Shown piece after piece: positions 27,944 to 36,250 of a stretch of DNA of 57,426 nt. Made by a program: the position numbers and the translations under genes. Each line of letters begins with the position of its first letter. Within the stretch, counting starts at the first letter, position 1. The notes under the pieces are model-generated. The model saw only the letters and a list, made by a program, of their open reading frames with translations. It made no database searches and was not told where the DNA came from. This DNA is from Bradyrhizobium lablabi (GTDB lineage: Bacteria; Pseudomonadota; Alphaproteobacteria; Rhizobiales; Xanthobacteraceae), in assembly GCF_001440475.1 (NCBI RefSeq), contig NZ_LLYB01000059.1, positions 3,619-61,044 on the forward strand, written 5' to 3'.

Positions 27944-28837
27944 TTAGTACTGGTATCCGACGTGCTCCGGCTGATCCCGGAACGGATCGATGCAAATTCC
28001 GGCATTGGTGCTGAGCAGGTTTCGGCTCCGGGCGAAGTGCGGCCGCCACGGGATGTCGGAGGGAATCAGCACGAACGTCACGACGTCGCGATGGCCGTGT
28101 TTCGGAGAGGTGGCCTTATGGATGCAGCCACCATTTTCGAACAGCAGCCGGGTCCCGGTCGGGCCCTCGAGCACCCGCGTGGTGCTGCGGTCGTCAAGGC
28201 GATCGACGAACTGGTTGATGCGCCTGCGGTCGAAGAAGCCTTCCTTGCGCAGCCCGACGCTGAACGGCTTGTCCTTGACGCTGAGCGCACCGGTGTCGGC
28301 GACGACGTCGTCGAGGTAGACCATCAGCTTGATTTCCTGCTTCGGGCAATTGTCGAGATGCCACAGGAAGCTCGAATCCGGCTTATCCGGTGTCGGCAGC
28401 GTGCGATAGAACGACACGGCGAAAATCTTGAAATGGCTGCCGTAATAGTTCTCGACGATGGCTTCCATGTCTTCGTCGATGAAGTCGATGATTTCAGGGA
28501 TGAGCTCGAGCCCGTCGACCATGCGGAACATGCCGTAGTTGACGACGTATCCGTTGTTCTGCTCGTCGAAGCGGCGATTGACGGTTTCCCGGATCGCCTG
28601 CAGCTTTTCGGCCGTCATCCTGGCGGGGGGCGGGAGGGCGGCAAAGCCCTCGGTCTTGAAGCGGCCCGCCGCGGCGAGCTGTTCGGTGGTCGGCTTGGAG
28701 CGGGGTTTCCAGCTGCGCCGCGCCGCGCCCTCATAGGCCGCGTAGCGCATGTTGACCCTGAGCGAATGATTGTTGCCAAACAACGCAACGCGGGTCTGCG
28801 TACGTGCCCTCGACGCGATCTTGCGAAGCGATTGCAT
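27944..28837 (-). CDS. phytanoyl-CoA dioxygenase-like Fe(II)/2-oxoglutarate enzyme
   Basis: 297 residues. Metal ligands H160 and D162 in FLWHLDNCPKQ and H240 in NGGCIHKATS, with R250 placed to bind 2-oxoglutarate. MVYLDDV after the first ligands is the same local pattern as in the protein at 14126-15058, so the two are related. It lies between a methyltransferase and the heptose-type fusion gene on the same strand. The substrate is unknown; a sugar or sugar-nucleotide hydroxylation fits the setting. A start at 28837 is taken because the basic N-terminus MQSLRKIASRARTQTR follows a gap of 41 bp. Confidence 0.7.
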   Translation of the reverse strand: MQSLRKIASRARTQTRVALFGNNHSLRVNMRYAAYEGAARRSWKPRSKPTTEQLAAAGRFKTEGFAALPPPARMTAEKLQAIRETVNRRFDEQNNGYVVNYGMFRMVDGLELIPEIIDFIDEDMEAIVENYYGSHFKIFAVSFYRTLPTPDKPDSSFLWHLDNCPKQEIKLMVYLDDVVADTGALSVKDKPFSVGLRKEGFFDRRRINQFVDRLDDRSTTRVLEGPTGTRLLFENGGCIHKATSPKHGHRDVVTFVLIPSDIPWRPHFARSRNLLSTNAGICIDPFRDQPEHVGYQY

Positions 28838-28878
28838 TTTCGGATCTCCGATTCCGACGATTTGGCCTGTTATTGAAT

Positions 28879-29730
28879 TTATTGTTGAGCTTGGGGTTTG
28901 GTCAAACGGAACACGACGGAGGAAGTGTAGCTGCCGTCGTTCTCGAAATCTTCCTTCCAGAATACGTGACCCGCGTTGGCGCCGAATATCGCCAGCAGGT
29001 CGTCGGGGCCGTTGCTCAGATTGTTCTTGCCGAACCGGTTGCCTGCGCCGAGCGCAAGATGTTCGTAGACGAAAACAATCAGGGCGCCGTCCTTGGCGAC
29101 GCGGATGGTCTCGGCAACGGCTTTCGGAATGTCGTCGCTGTAGGTGATCACAAACGCGCTGTAGACGGCGTCGAAGGAGCTGTCCGGAAATTTCAGCTCG
29201 TGCATGTCCATCAGGCGCACGGCGGGCGAATAGGAAAACAGATCAATCGCGGTCAGCTTGGCGGGGTCGAAGCCGTAGGACGCGAGCAGTAGCAGTTCGG
29301 CTTCGTTGCGAGGGCCGACGACAAGCGTCTTCAGCGCGCCGAGCTTGAGCCCGCGAATCGAACGCAGGATGGCGATGACGCGCTCGGTCCGTCCGCGGTT
29401 GATGATGTTGATGTTGCCGAGGTTGTACGGCAGCACCTTTTCGGCGACGAACCCGCTCTCGACGCCTTCTCCCTTGACCAGTTGCTGCAGCTTGTGTCCG
29501 GTGAGGCGCCAATAGAGCCGCCGAAGATGGAAGCGGAGCGCGAATACCGGCGGCGTCAGCAGGACATAATTCCTGATAGACAGCAGGACCGGAGATTTCG
29601 GTACCAGGGACCGTCCGACAAAGTTTCTAAACCTCCGCGCGTGCGAGGTTTCGACCCCGGCCCTTTCGGCCTTTTCCACTGTCACACCCATCCTGCAACG
29701 ATTTCTGGCCGGGCCCCGCTCAGCCTGCAT
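28879..29730 (-). CDS. SAM-methyltransferase-like protein
   Basis: 283 residues; an internal ATG at 29691 would give 270 and is an equally good start. The central part reads LKTLVVGPRNEAELLLLASY, ILTAID-type acidic strand (KLTAIDLFSYSPAVRLMD), LKFPDSSFDAVYSAFVITYSD and KAVAETIRVAKDGALIVFV, the layout of Methyltransf_11. The first motif is atypical (GPRNEAE replaces the usual GxGxG), so SAM binding should be tested rather than assumed. Between the polymerase-like gene and the dioxygenase on the same strand. Confidence 0.6.
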   Translation of the reverse strand: MQAERGPARNRCRMGVTVEKAERAGVETSHARRFRNFVGRSLVPKSPVLLSIRNYVLLTPPVFALRFHLRRLYWRLTGHKLQQLVKGEGVESGFVAEKVLPYNLGNINIINRGRTERVIAILRSIRGLKLGALKTLVVGPRNEAELLLLASYGFDPAKLTAIDLFSYSPAVRLMDMHELKFPDSSFDAVYSAFVITYSDDIPKAVAETIRVAKDGALIVFVYEHLALGAGNRFGKNNLSNGPDDLLAIFGANAGHVFWKEDFENDGSYTSSVVFRLTKPQAQQ

Positions 29731-29865
29731 TTGGTCGGTCTCTTAACGGCATTTCGGCCGAACCGCAAGGATCGAGGCCCGATTCCCACGCCCGATCCGT
29801 GTTGCTCCTTTGAGCGGAATTCACCTGACAAAGTCGCCGCTTTGATGCTCTCTAACTAATCGGAC

Positions 29866-31293
29866 CTAGGCCGCTCTTGCCTTGCGGAAGCTCGGAACCC
29901 GAAACAGGGCCCACGGAACCAATGGCAGTCCTTCCCGTGCGAGGCGCGCCTCCAACAGCAGCGCAGCGGCCAGAGCTGCGACCTTGACCCAGTAGAGCGG
30001 GGTCGAGACAAAGTTCAGCATTCCGCCGATATACATCACATAGAATCCGAACAGGACGTACAGCGACAGAAACGCGGACGCGTAGCGGCCCTGGATGACG
30101 CCCTTGATGGTCACCGCCGTCAAACCGGCAGCGATGTAGCCGGCTGCGAAAAGGAAAGGCCACGCATAGATCGGACCGAACAATTCGAAGAAGATTTCGG
30201 GAAATCCGCCGGCAAACTGAAAGCCGCCCGAAATGTGCTCATACGTTCGCGGCTCGCCGATGGTCTCGAGCATCAGAAATTGCGGGGTGGTGTTCCTGCT
30301 TGCATCCAGCGGCGCCTGAAACAGGAAATCGTAGACGCGGTCCGGCTGCCACTGGCCGAAGCTGAAGACCCGCTCGTAGGAGATCCAGCCAAGCTCGCTC
30401 GGCTGTACCAGAAGACGTTCCCAGAACTGCGAGAGGATTTCTTCTCCCTGGTACTGCCGGACGTTGGCCAGATTGTTGTAGATGCCCACGGTCGAAACGA
30501 TCGCTGCAAGGACGAGGATCGTGCCGAACGCGATCAGGTCGCGGCGTTGAAATGCTTTTCCGACCCAGGAAAATGGAGCCGTGGATCTGTTATCGCGGAT
30601 GTCCGCCGCGATGGCCGCTGCGAGAGGCATCACGAAGAAGCTGCCGAAACTGTAGAACGCCGAGAAGCGGTTTCCGGTGAGGAACATGTAAAGCATGAGG
30701 ATGCCGAGCATTCCCAGGTGGCGGAAGTCGACCCGGTGATTGCGCAGGCGTTCGGCGGCAAACATGACGCCCCACCAGAACGTCACGAAATTTCCGTACA
30801 GGATCAGCCATCGGTGCGCGGCGCCCGCATACTGCGTCGTGTACACGAACCGTTCGAGACGGGCGAACAGCGGAATGGATCCAATGCGTATGAGATCGAA
30901 GTACAGATAGGAAAGAAAGCAAAGCGAGATGACGACGGTAATGCCGGACAGCGTTATCGTTCCGGGCGCGGCGGGCTCCCGGTCGGCGTCGGCCAGCCAG
31001 TACTGCACGGCTGCCGGTCTCAGCAGGAAGAAGAACGGCGCCAGCGTGGCGAAATAGGCCAGCACATGCAACGGCGTCGCCAGTCCTGGCCCGATATGGC
31101 GATCGGTCTGCGAGGACAGAACCGGTCCTGCGAGGTCGATGAACATGGTCGCGGCCGTGCGCCAGACCAGCGTAAAGAGGATGAAGAAGAAGCTGATGAG
31201 GATGATGGGTCGATAGGCGGAGACATACAGGATGCACAGCAGAAATGCGGCGCCGGAGGCCGCAACAGCGATTTGTTCTGGAAGCGTGGCCAT
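29866..31293 (-). CDS. polytopic membrane protein, candidate polysaccharide polymerase
   Basis: 475 residues with about ten to twelve hydrophobic segments, from IAVAASGAAFLLCILYVSAY to VAALAAALLLEA. A large hydrophilic loop sits between about residues 300 and 375 (NNLANVRQYQG to GGFQFAGGFPE) before the last helices, where Wzy polymerases carry their long periplasmic loop. Adjacent to wzz (21 bp), which is the usual neighbour of a polymerase, so this may be the true Wzy of the locus. It shows no obvious similarity to the protein at 7943-9277 beyond topology. Confidence 0.55.
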   Translation of the reverse strand: MATLPEQIAVAASGAAFLLCILYVSAYRPIILISFFFILFTLVWRTAATMFIDLAGPVLSSQTDRHIGPGLATPLHVLAYFATLAPFFFLLRPAAVQYWLADADREPAAPGTITLSGITVVISLCFLSYLYFDLIRIGSIPLFARLERFVYTTQYAGAAHRWLILYGNFVTFWWGVMFAAERLRNHRVDFRHLGMLGILMLYMFLTGNRFSAFYSFGSFFVMPLAAAIAADIRDNRSTAPFSWVGKAFQRRDLIAFGTILVLAAIVSTVGIYNNLANVRQYQGEEILSQFWERLLVQPSELGWISYERVFSFGQWQPDRVYDFLFQAPLDASRNTTPQFLMLETIGEPRTYEHISGGFQFAGGFPEIFFELFGPIYAWPFLFAAGYIAAGLTAVTIKGVIQGRYASAFLSLYVLFGFYVMYIGGMLNFVSTPLYWVKVAALAAALLLEARLAREGLPLVPWALFRVPSFRKARAA

Positions 31294-31314
31294 CGCCTGA
31301 GCTTTCTGCCGCTG

Positions 31315-32292
31315 TCAGCGCTCGGTCAAATCGATCTTGCCCAACCTGCCGCTGGCCCGTGTCGGTGGATTGACGACGATGGTCAGGATGATCATCGCGA
31401 CAAGCATGCCAGCTCCGGCCAGCAGCGAGGTCCGCAGCCTTTCGATCGAACGATGCGTGACGACAACGTGATCCGCTTCGACGCGCAGGGCGGTTTGCTC
31501 GCTCAACTGCTTCAGTATCGTATCGTTGCGTACCAGGCTTTGCAGTTCGTTCCATGCCGAGATCGTTGTCACCAGCATCGGAGAAATCAGCGAACGCTGG
31601 GACTCGTTCCTCCTGGGCGGCGGCAACGGCTTGAGCAGGCGTTCGTTCACCTCGTCGATTTCCTTCTCGATCGCGGCGATCCGTAGCTTGACCTCGTTGA
31701 TTCTGCTTTCCACCACATCGAGCTGACGATCGAGGATCGCAGCATGTGCCGCGCCGACTTCGGCGGCAACCGCCCGAAACGCCGACTGTACATCGGCGGC
31801 CGAGCCGGCGGTCAGCTCAATTGCGACGTCGCGCTCCTTGTCCAGCGCGATTCCGCGCAGGCTGGATGCGACCATCGATCTTGAAATCGATGCCGTCGCC
31901 GGCTCGAACACCGCCCGCTTGACGATCAGCTCTCTGAAGGCCGGATCGGAGAGCCGTGCGATCGTTCGTCGCGGCGTCTCGATTGGCGCGACCGCCGGTC
32001 CGCTTTTCTGCGCAAGGAAGTCGCTGGCCGGTGCAAGGCCGATCGTCAGGTTGGCGCGGCCGCTCCAGGCCTCGATCTTGTCGGACGACATCAGCGCGAA
32101 GGTCACGGTGGCGGCGAGCACGGCCGCCGCCGCGATCAGCCACTTCGACTTCCAGACCAACGGAACAACAAATCTCAAGACGCTTCTCGCATCCGGCGCC
32201 GTGGTGGGAAGCTGATATTCCACGAATCCTCGCGAGGCTGGAAGGGTCAAATGACCCTTATTTCCTACTATCCTCGAATGCAAGTGGAACAC
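31315..32292 (-). CDS. wzz: Wzz-type chain-length determinant protein
   Basis: 325 residues. One transmembrane helix near residues 50-68 (WLIAAAAVLAATVTFALM), a long periplasmic region rich in helix-forming residues including a coiled-coil-like stretch (ESRINEVKLRIAAIEKEIDE), and a second helix near the C-terminus (LLAGAGMLVAMIILTIVV) followed by the proline-bearing NPPTRASG. This two-helix layout is the Wzz signature. It would set the O-chain length with the neighbouring polymerase candidate. No tyrosine-kinase domain is fused to it, so it is not the longer Wzc type. Confidence 0.8.
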   Translation of the reverse strand: MFHLHSRIVGNKGHLTLPASRGFVEYQLPTTAPDARSVLRFVVPLVWKSKWLIAAAAVLAATVTFALMSSDKIEAWSGRANLTIGLAPASDFLAQKSGPAVAPIETPRRTIARLSDPAFRELIVKRAVFEPATASISRSMVASSLRGIALDKERDVAIELTAGSAADVQSAFRAVAAEVGAAHAAILDRQLDVVESRINEVKLRIAAIEKEIDEVNERLLKPLPPPRRNESQRSLISPMLVTTISAWNELQSLVRNDTILKQLSEQTALRVEADHVVVTHRSIERLRTSLLAGAGMLVAMIILTIVVNPPTRASGRLGKIDLTER

Positions 32293-32338
32293 GGATAAGG
32301 AAGCGTTATGCGGCTCCAGCCGTGTGCACCGACGCGCA

Positions 32339-33178
32339 TCACCATACGCTTCGCCCGCCGTCCATGACCAAGTTCTGGCCGGTCATGTAGCTCGAGGCGT
32401 CCGAGCAGAGGAACTGGACGGCCGCGCAATATTCATCGACCCGGGCCATCCGGCCCATCGGGATCAGCCGCGTCAGGCGTTCGACGAAGGCGGGGTCCTG
32501 ATTGTTGAAGACGCCACCGGGCGAGATCGCGTTGACGCGAACGCCCTGGTCTGCCCAGTAGGTCGCGAGATATTTAGTCAAACCGATCAGGCCATGCTTG
32601 ATGACGGAATAGGTCACGGGCTTCACCGGCTGCTCTTCGTCGCGCGTGATGTTGGGCTGCCGGTAGAGCCGCTGATCCGGCGCGATCACGCCGAGGTCCG
32701 AGGCGATGTTGAGGATCACGCCGCGGCCGCGCCGGGCCATCGCGCCGCCGAACACCTGCGAGCACAGCATCGCACCCGTCAATCCCACCGCGATCTCGGT
32801 CTGCCATTGTGGAACCGGAAAGGCTTCGAAACGCGACGAATGCATGACGCCGGGAGTGGAGGTGACCTTTGGATCGATCGCGGCGTTGTTGACGAGGATA
32901 TCGACGGCGATGCCGCGGCCGGCGAGATCATCGCCGGCCGCGGCAACCGAAGCTTGCGACGTCACGTCGATGGCGGCGGCAACAAGATCGGCCGCGGGCG
33001 CGATTTCCTTCACGGCCGCAATGGTCGCATCAGCCTGCGCCAGTCCGACGTCGCTGACCACCACGCGCGCGCCGGCATCGACCAGCGCGGCGACGTGCTG
33101 ACGCCCCAGCAAACCACCGGCGCCGGTGACGAGCGCGGTTCGTCCGGTGAGGTCATATCGAGCGGGGGGGGCGGTCAT
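32339..33178 (-). CDS. SDR oxidoreductase, paralogue of the PtmA-like SDR
   Basis: 279 residues from the ATG at 33178, which has AGGAG 6 bases upstream; an ATG at 33199 lies inside the end of the previous gene. VTGAGGLLGRQHVAALVDAG is the nucleotide site; NNAAID, NIASDLGVIAPDQ with the catalytic serine, and TYSVIKHGLIGLTKYLATYW with the Tyr-Lys pair are complete. It ends SYMTGQNLVMDGGRSVW. The long shared segments with the SDR at 17498-18316 point to a duplication shared by the two nonulosonate-type gene sets. Last gene of the eight-gene chain. Reaction unknown. Confidence 0.8.
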   Translation of the reverse strand: MTAPPARYDLTGRTALVTGAGGLLGRQHVAALVDAGARVVVSDVGLAQADATIAAVKEIAPAADLVAAAIDVTSQASVAAAGDDLAGRGIAVDILVNNAAIDPKVTSTPGVMHSSRFEAFPVPQWQTEIAVGLTGAMLCSQVFGGAMARRGRGVILNIASDLGVIAPDQRLYRQPNITRDEEQPVKPVTYSVIKHGLIGLTKYLATYWADQGVRVNAISPGGVFNNQDPAFVERLTRLIPMGRMARVDEYCAAVQFLCSDASSYMTGQNLVMDGGRSVW

Positions 33179-33191
33179 GGAGCGCTCCTGT

Positions 33192-33953
33192 TCAAGCACG
33201 CAATTGTCCGCCGTCGGCCACGATCACGGTGCCCGTGATGAATGCGGCGCGGGGAGAGCCGAGAAACGCGACGATGTCCGCGACCTCTTCGGGTTTGCCC
33301 AGGCGGCGCAGCGGCACCTCGCGAATCAGCATCTCATCCACGGCGGTCTTGTTTTCGGCAATCTTGCGCGCCCAGGTCCCGTCGGCTGCGAGAATGTTGC
33401 CGGGCGCAACGGCGTTGATCCGGATGCCTTCGAGCGCCAGCGGCCGGGCGAGGCCGCGCACGGTCGCGTTCAAGGCCGCCTTCGCCGCCGAATAGGTCAC
33501 CGGCGCGCCGAGCGCGGCAAGCCCGCAGATCGAGGACACGCAAACGATCGCACGGTCGCCGCTGCCGCGGTTCATCAGCGGGCGTGCCGCTTCGATCGTG
33601 TTGGTGGCGGCGAATAGGTTGATGTCCATCACCCGCGACCATTCGGTCGCGGTTTCCTTGCCCGGCGGCACGGAAGCGCCGCTGCCGACGTTGCAGACGA
33701 GGATGTCGATGTTGCCGTATTGCTTTTCGATCTCGCTCACCAGCGAAAGCGCTGCGGCGGGATCGGTGACGTCAGCGACGTGGAACGAGGCGCCGCGGCC
33801 GATTCTGTCGGCGGCCGATTTGATTCCATCGAGACCGCGGGCCGCCAGGGCCACTCTGGCGCCCTCGGCTGCTAGCGTGTCGGCGATTGCAAAACCGATG
33901 CCGCGGCTCGCGCCGACGACCAATGCGACCCGCCCCTCGATATCGAGTTTCAT
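33192..33953 (-). CDS. SDR oxidoreductase
   Basis: 253 residues. ALVVGASRGIGFAIADTLAA for cofactor, LVCNVGSGAS in place of the usual NNAG, CVSSICGLAALGAPVTYSAA followed by the lysine of the Tyr-Lys pair, and TGTVIVADGGQL at the end. Overlaps the TIM-barrel gene upstream by 4 bp and lies 13 bp before the next SDR. One of three SDRs in this chain, which together could oxidise, epimerise or reduce a sugar position. Substrate unknown. Confidence 0.8.
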   Translation of the reverse strand: MKLDIEGRVALVVGASRGIGFAIADTLAAEGARVALAARGLDGIKSAADRIGRGASFHVADVTDPAAALSLVSEIEKQYGNIDILVCNVGSGASVPPGKETATEWSRVMDINLFAATNTIEAARPLMNRGSGDRAIVCVSSICGLAALGAPVTYSAAKAALNATVRGLARPLALEGIRINAVAPGNILAADGTWARKIAENKTAVDEMLIREVPLRRLGKPEEVADIVAFLGSPRAAFITGTVIVADGGQLRA

Positions 33954-34798
33954 CGCCTTGCATCCTCGATCCAGCGAACGGTCATGTCGCGATACTTTGC
34001 CAGTACGCCGGCATGGTCGCCGTCGGCAGCGCGCGCGGTTTGCAGGACGTATTGCCCGCGATAGCCGGATTGCTCGATCAGCCGGATGGTTTTGGCGAGG
34101 TCCGCTGCCCCTGTTCCAAGCGGCACCGTGGTGCCGCCGAGCAGCCGGTCCTTGACATGGACATTGAGAATGCGCGGCGCATAGGCTGGAACCTCCTCGG
34201 CCGGGTCATGGCCGAGGGCGGCGCTGTTGCCGCTGTCGTAGTTGATGCCGAACACCTCGCGCGGGAATTTGTCGATGAACTGCGCGAGCGGGGCAGGGGG
34301 CAGATCGGATTCGAAGACGATCTTGACGCGCTGCCTCGACAGCGAGGCGGCGCGCTCGAGCAGAACGCGCAGCAAGGTCTCGGTCTGCGCGGTGCTCTCG
34401 ATCCTGCCATTGTCGACCAGCGGAATGACGACGAATTCGATGCCGAGGGTCGCACAGGAGCTGAGCACCAGATCGAGATCGGCCACCAGCGATTTCTGCG
34501 TCTCGCCCTCGGCCTTCCAGTACGGCGCCTGCATGAAGCAATCGCCGGTCAGGCTTGCGGTTCTGAGCGCGTGGCGGCGCGACAGTTCGAGAATGTCTTT
34601 CTGCCCAGCAGCGGTGTTGAGCGGATTCTCGCGCAAGCGATCCTGGTCGATGGTCCATTCGATCCGGGTCAGGCCGAGCGCGTGGGCGCGGGGGAATTCC
34701 TCGCGCCATTCGTTCCACGGGAAGGCCTGGATCTTGCCGTCGACCATCGCCGACAGCCGTCCCTGCATGAAGCCGATGCGTTCGAGCGTCGTGGTCAC
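33950..34798 (-). CDS. sugar phosphate isomerase/epimerase-like TIM barrel
   Basis: 282 residues of the xylose-isomerase-like / AP endonuclease 2 superfamily. Candidate metal ligands at strand ends: E in KIVFESDLPP, D in FGINYDSGNSAALG, H in NVHVKDRLLGG. The last expected glutamate position appears to be glutamine (GQYVLQTARA), which may weaken or alter the metal site. Joined by 4 bp overlaps to SDRs on both sides. A second barrel of the same superfamily is fused to the NeuB-type synthase at 36247-38178. Isomerisation, epimerisation or dehydration of a sugar or of an inosose-like compound are all possible. Confidence 0.75.
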   Translation of the reverse strand: MTTTLERIGFMQGRLSAMVDGKIQAFPWNEWREEFPRAHALGLTRIEWTIDQDRLRENPLNTAAGQKDILELSRRHALRTASLTGDCFMQAPYWKAEGETQKSLVADLDLVLSSCATLGIEFVVIPLVDNGRIESTAQTETLLRVLLERAASLSRQRVKIVFESDLPPAPLAQFIDKFPREVFGINYDSGNSAALGHDPAEEVPAYAPRILNVHVKDRLLGGTTVPLGTGAADLAKTIRLIEQSGYRGQYVLQTARAADGDHAGVLAKYRDMTVRWIEDARR

Positions 34799-35556
34799 GG
34801 CTTGTCACCTTCGCTGATCGCAAGGCCCTTGGTGGTCCAGCCGCCGTCGACGAACAATTCCTGGCCGGTCACATAGGCCGAAGCGGACGACGCCAGAAAG
34901 ACGGCGGCGCCGGCGAGGTCGTCCGGGTTGCCCCAGCGACCGAGCATGGTGTGGCGGCGGCGGTCCTCATGCATGTCAGGATCGGCAAAGCTCTTCGCCG
35001 TCATCGCTGTCGCGACATAGCCGGGGGCGAGCGCGTTGACGCGAATGCCGTCGCGCGCATAGTCCGCAGCCAGCGCGCGGGTGAGGCCGGCAAGCCCGGC
35101 CTTGGCGGCGACATAGCCGGGGTTTCCCGGGAAGCCGCGCACCGAATTGATGCTGGTGACGTTGATGATCGAGCCGCCGTCGGCATGCTTGAGCAGCGGA
35201 TAGGCCGCAAGGATCGTCGCATAGACGCCGCTGAGATCGACGGCCAGCGTGTCACGAAATCTTTGGAGCTCGTTCGTCGCGGAGGCTGGGAGGCTGATGC
35301 CCGCGGCATTGACCAGGATGTCGAGCCGTTCCCCGGTCTTCGCCAGATTGTCGAATACGGACTGGATGGCCGCATCATCGGCGAGATCGCACTTGAGCGC
35401 GGTAATGTGCGAGGGCGCCGTGCCGGTCCGGCTGAGGCCGAATACTTTTGCGCCGCTTGCCTGCAGGCCGCTCGCGATGGCCGCGCCGATGCCGCGCGAG
35501 GCGCCGGTGACGACGGCGGTCTTGCCTTCGAGCGAAAAGGCTGCCGGACTATGCAT
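34795..35556 (-). CDS. SDR oxidoreductase
   Basis: 253 residues from the ATG at 35556, which overlaps the stop of the cytidylyltransferase by 8 bp (ATGCATAG). VVTGASRGIGAAIASGLQAS, LVNAAGISL, INVTSINSVRGFPGNPGYVA then AKAG with the catalytic Tyr-Lys pair, and YVTGQELFVDGGWTTKG at the end. A FabG/gluconate-dehydrogenase-type classical SDR. Chain position directly after CMP-activation suggests that it may act on the ulosonic acid or its precursor. Confidence 0.82.
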   Translation of the reverse strand: MHSPAAFSLEGKTAVVTGASRGIGAAIASGLQASGAKVFGLSRTGTAPSHITALKCDLADDAAIQSVFDNLAKTGERLDILVNAAGISLPASATNELQRFRDTLAVDLSGVYATILAAYPLLKHADGGSIINVTSINSVRGFPGNPGYVAAKAGLAGLTRALAADYARDGIRVNALAPGYVATAMTAKSFADPDMHEDRRRHTMLGRWGNPDDLAGAAVFLASSASAYVTGQELFVDGGWTTKGLAISEGDKP

Positions 35557-36250
35557 AGCCGTAGCTGCGCATGATGGCCGCACAAAGCTTGATGTCTTCC
35601 GGGCGGTCGATCTGGAACATTTTGTGGCGCTCCATCACATGCATTCCGATCTTGCCGCCGAGCCGGTTGTTATGTTCGCGCAGCAGCGAGGGAATTAGAA
35701 CGTAGAACGAGCCGTTCTCCAAATAACGCTTCTCGATCTGCTGCCGCATTCGCCGGTTGCGGAAATCATAGTTGATCGGCTCGGGTCCGTCGGCGCCGAC
35801 GCGCCAGTTGAAATAATCCTCGACCTCGCAGACCGAGAGCAGGCTGTCGAGCTCTTCACGCTCGAACGTCGCGAGCGCCTGTTCGATGTCGCTGGATTCG
35901 CGGATCGGCGAGGTCGCCTGCAACGCGACGACGCGTCCGAACGGGCCCTGCTTTGCCTCAAGCTGTTCCAGCGCGTGGAGCCAGGCCGATTCCGACGACG
36001 CCAGATCGCCGGAGATGTCGTCGGGGCGCCGGACGCAGACCGCGCCGGCAGCTTCCGCAGCTGCCAGGATCTGGTCGCTGTCGGAAGACACCGCGACGAC
36101 GTCGACGCCATCAGCCGCGGCCGCCTGCATGACGGTCCAGGCAATCAGCGGCTTGCCGCAGAGGTCAATCAGGTTCTTGTGCGGGATTCCCTTCGAGCCG
36201 CCGCGCGCGGCGATGACGGCCAGCGTTCGCCCCGACGTGCGCCTTGTCAT
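35549..36250 (-). CDS. second acylneuraminate-type cytidylyltransferase
   Basis: 233 residues from the ATG at 36250, whose ATGA overlaps the stop of the NeuB fusion; a longer frame to 36538 lies inside that gene. VIAARGGSKGIPHKNLIDLC is the CTP-binding motif, SSDSDQILAAAEAAG and LQATSPIRESSDIE follow, and the C-terminal part (NGSFYVLIPSLLREHNNRL) matches the NeuA/PseF/LegF family. It differs clearly from the legF copy at 18313-19029, so it probably activates a different ulosonic acid, the product of the fused synthase that it is coupled to. Confidence 0.88.
   Translation of the reverse strand: MTRRTSGRTLAVIAARGGSKGIPHKNLIDLCGKPLIAWTVMQAAAADGVDVVAVSSDSDQILAAAEAAGAVCVRRPDDISGDLASSESAWLHALEQLEAKQGPFGRVVALQATSPIRESSDIEQALATFEREELDSLLSVCEVEDYFNWRVGADGPEPINYDFRNRRMRQQIEKRYLENGSFYVLIPSLLREHNNRLGGKIGMHVMERHKMFQIDRPEDIKLCAAIMRSYGYA

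Noticed and set aside
27895..28005. ATG start at 28005 for the HddC-GmhB fusion
   Set aside because: It overlaps the upstream dioxygenase by 62 bp and adds a basic stretch unlike the family; the GTG at 27894 has a good ribosome-binding site.
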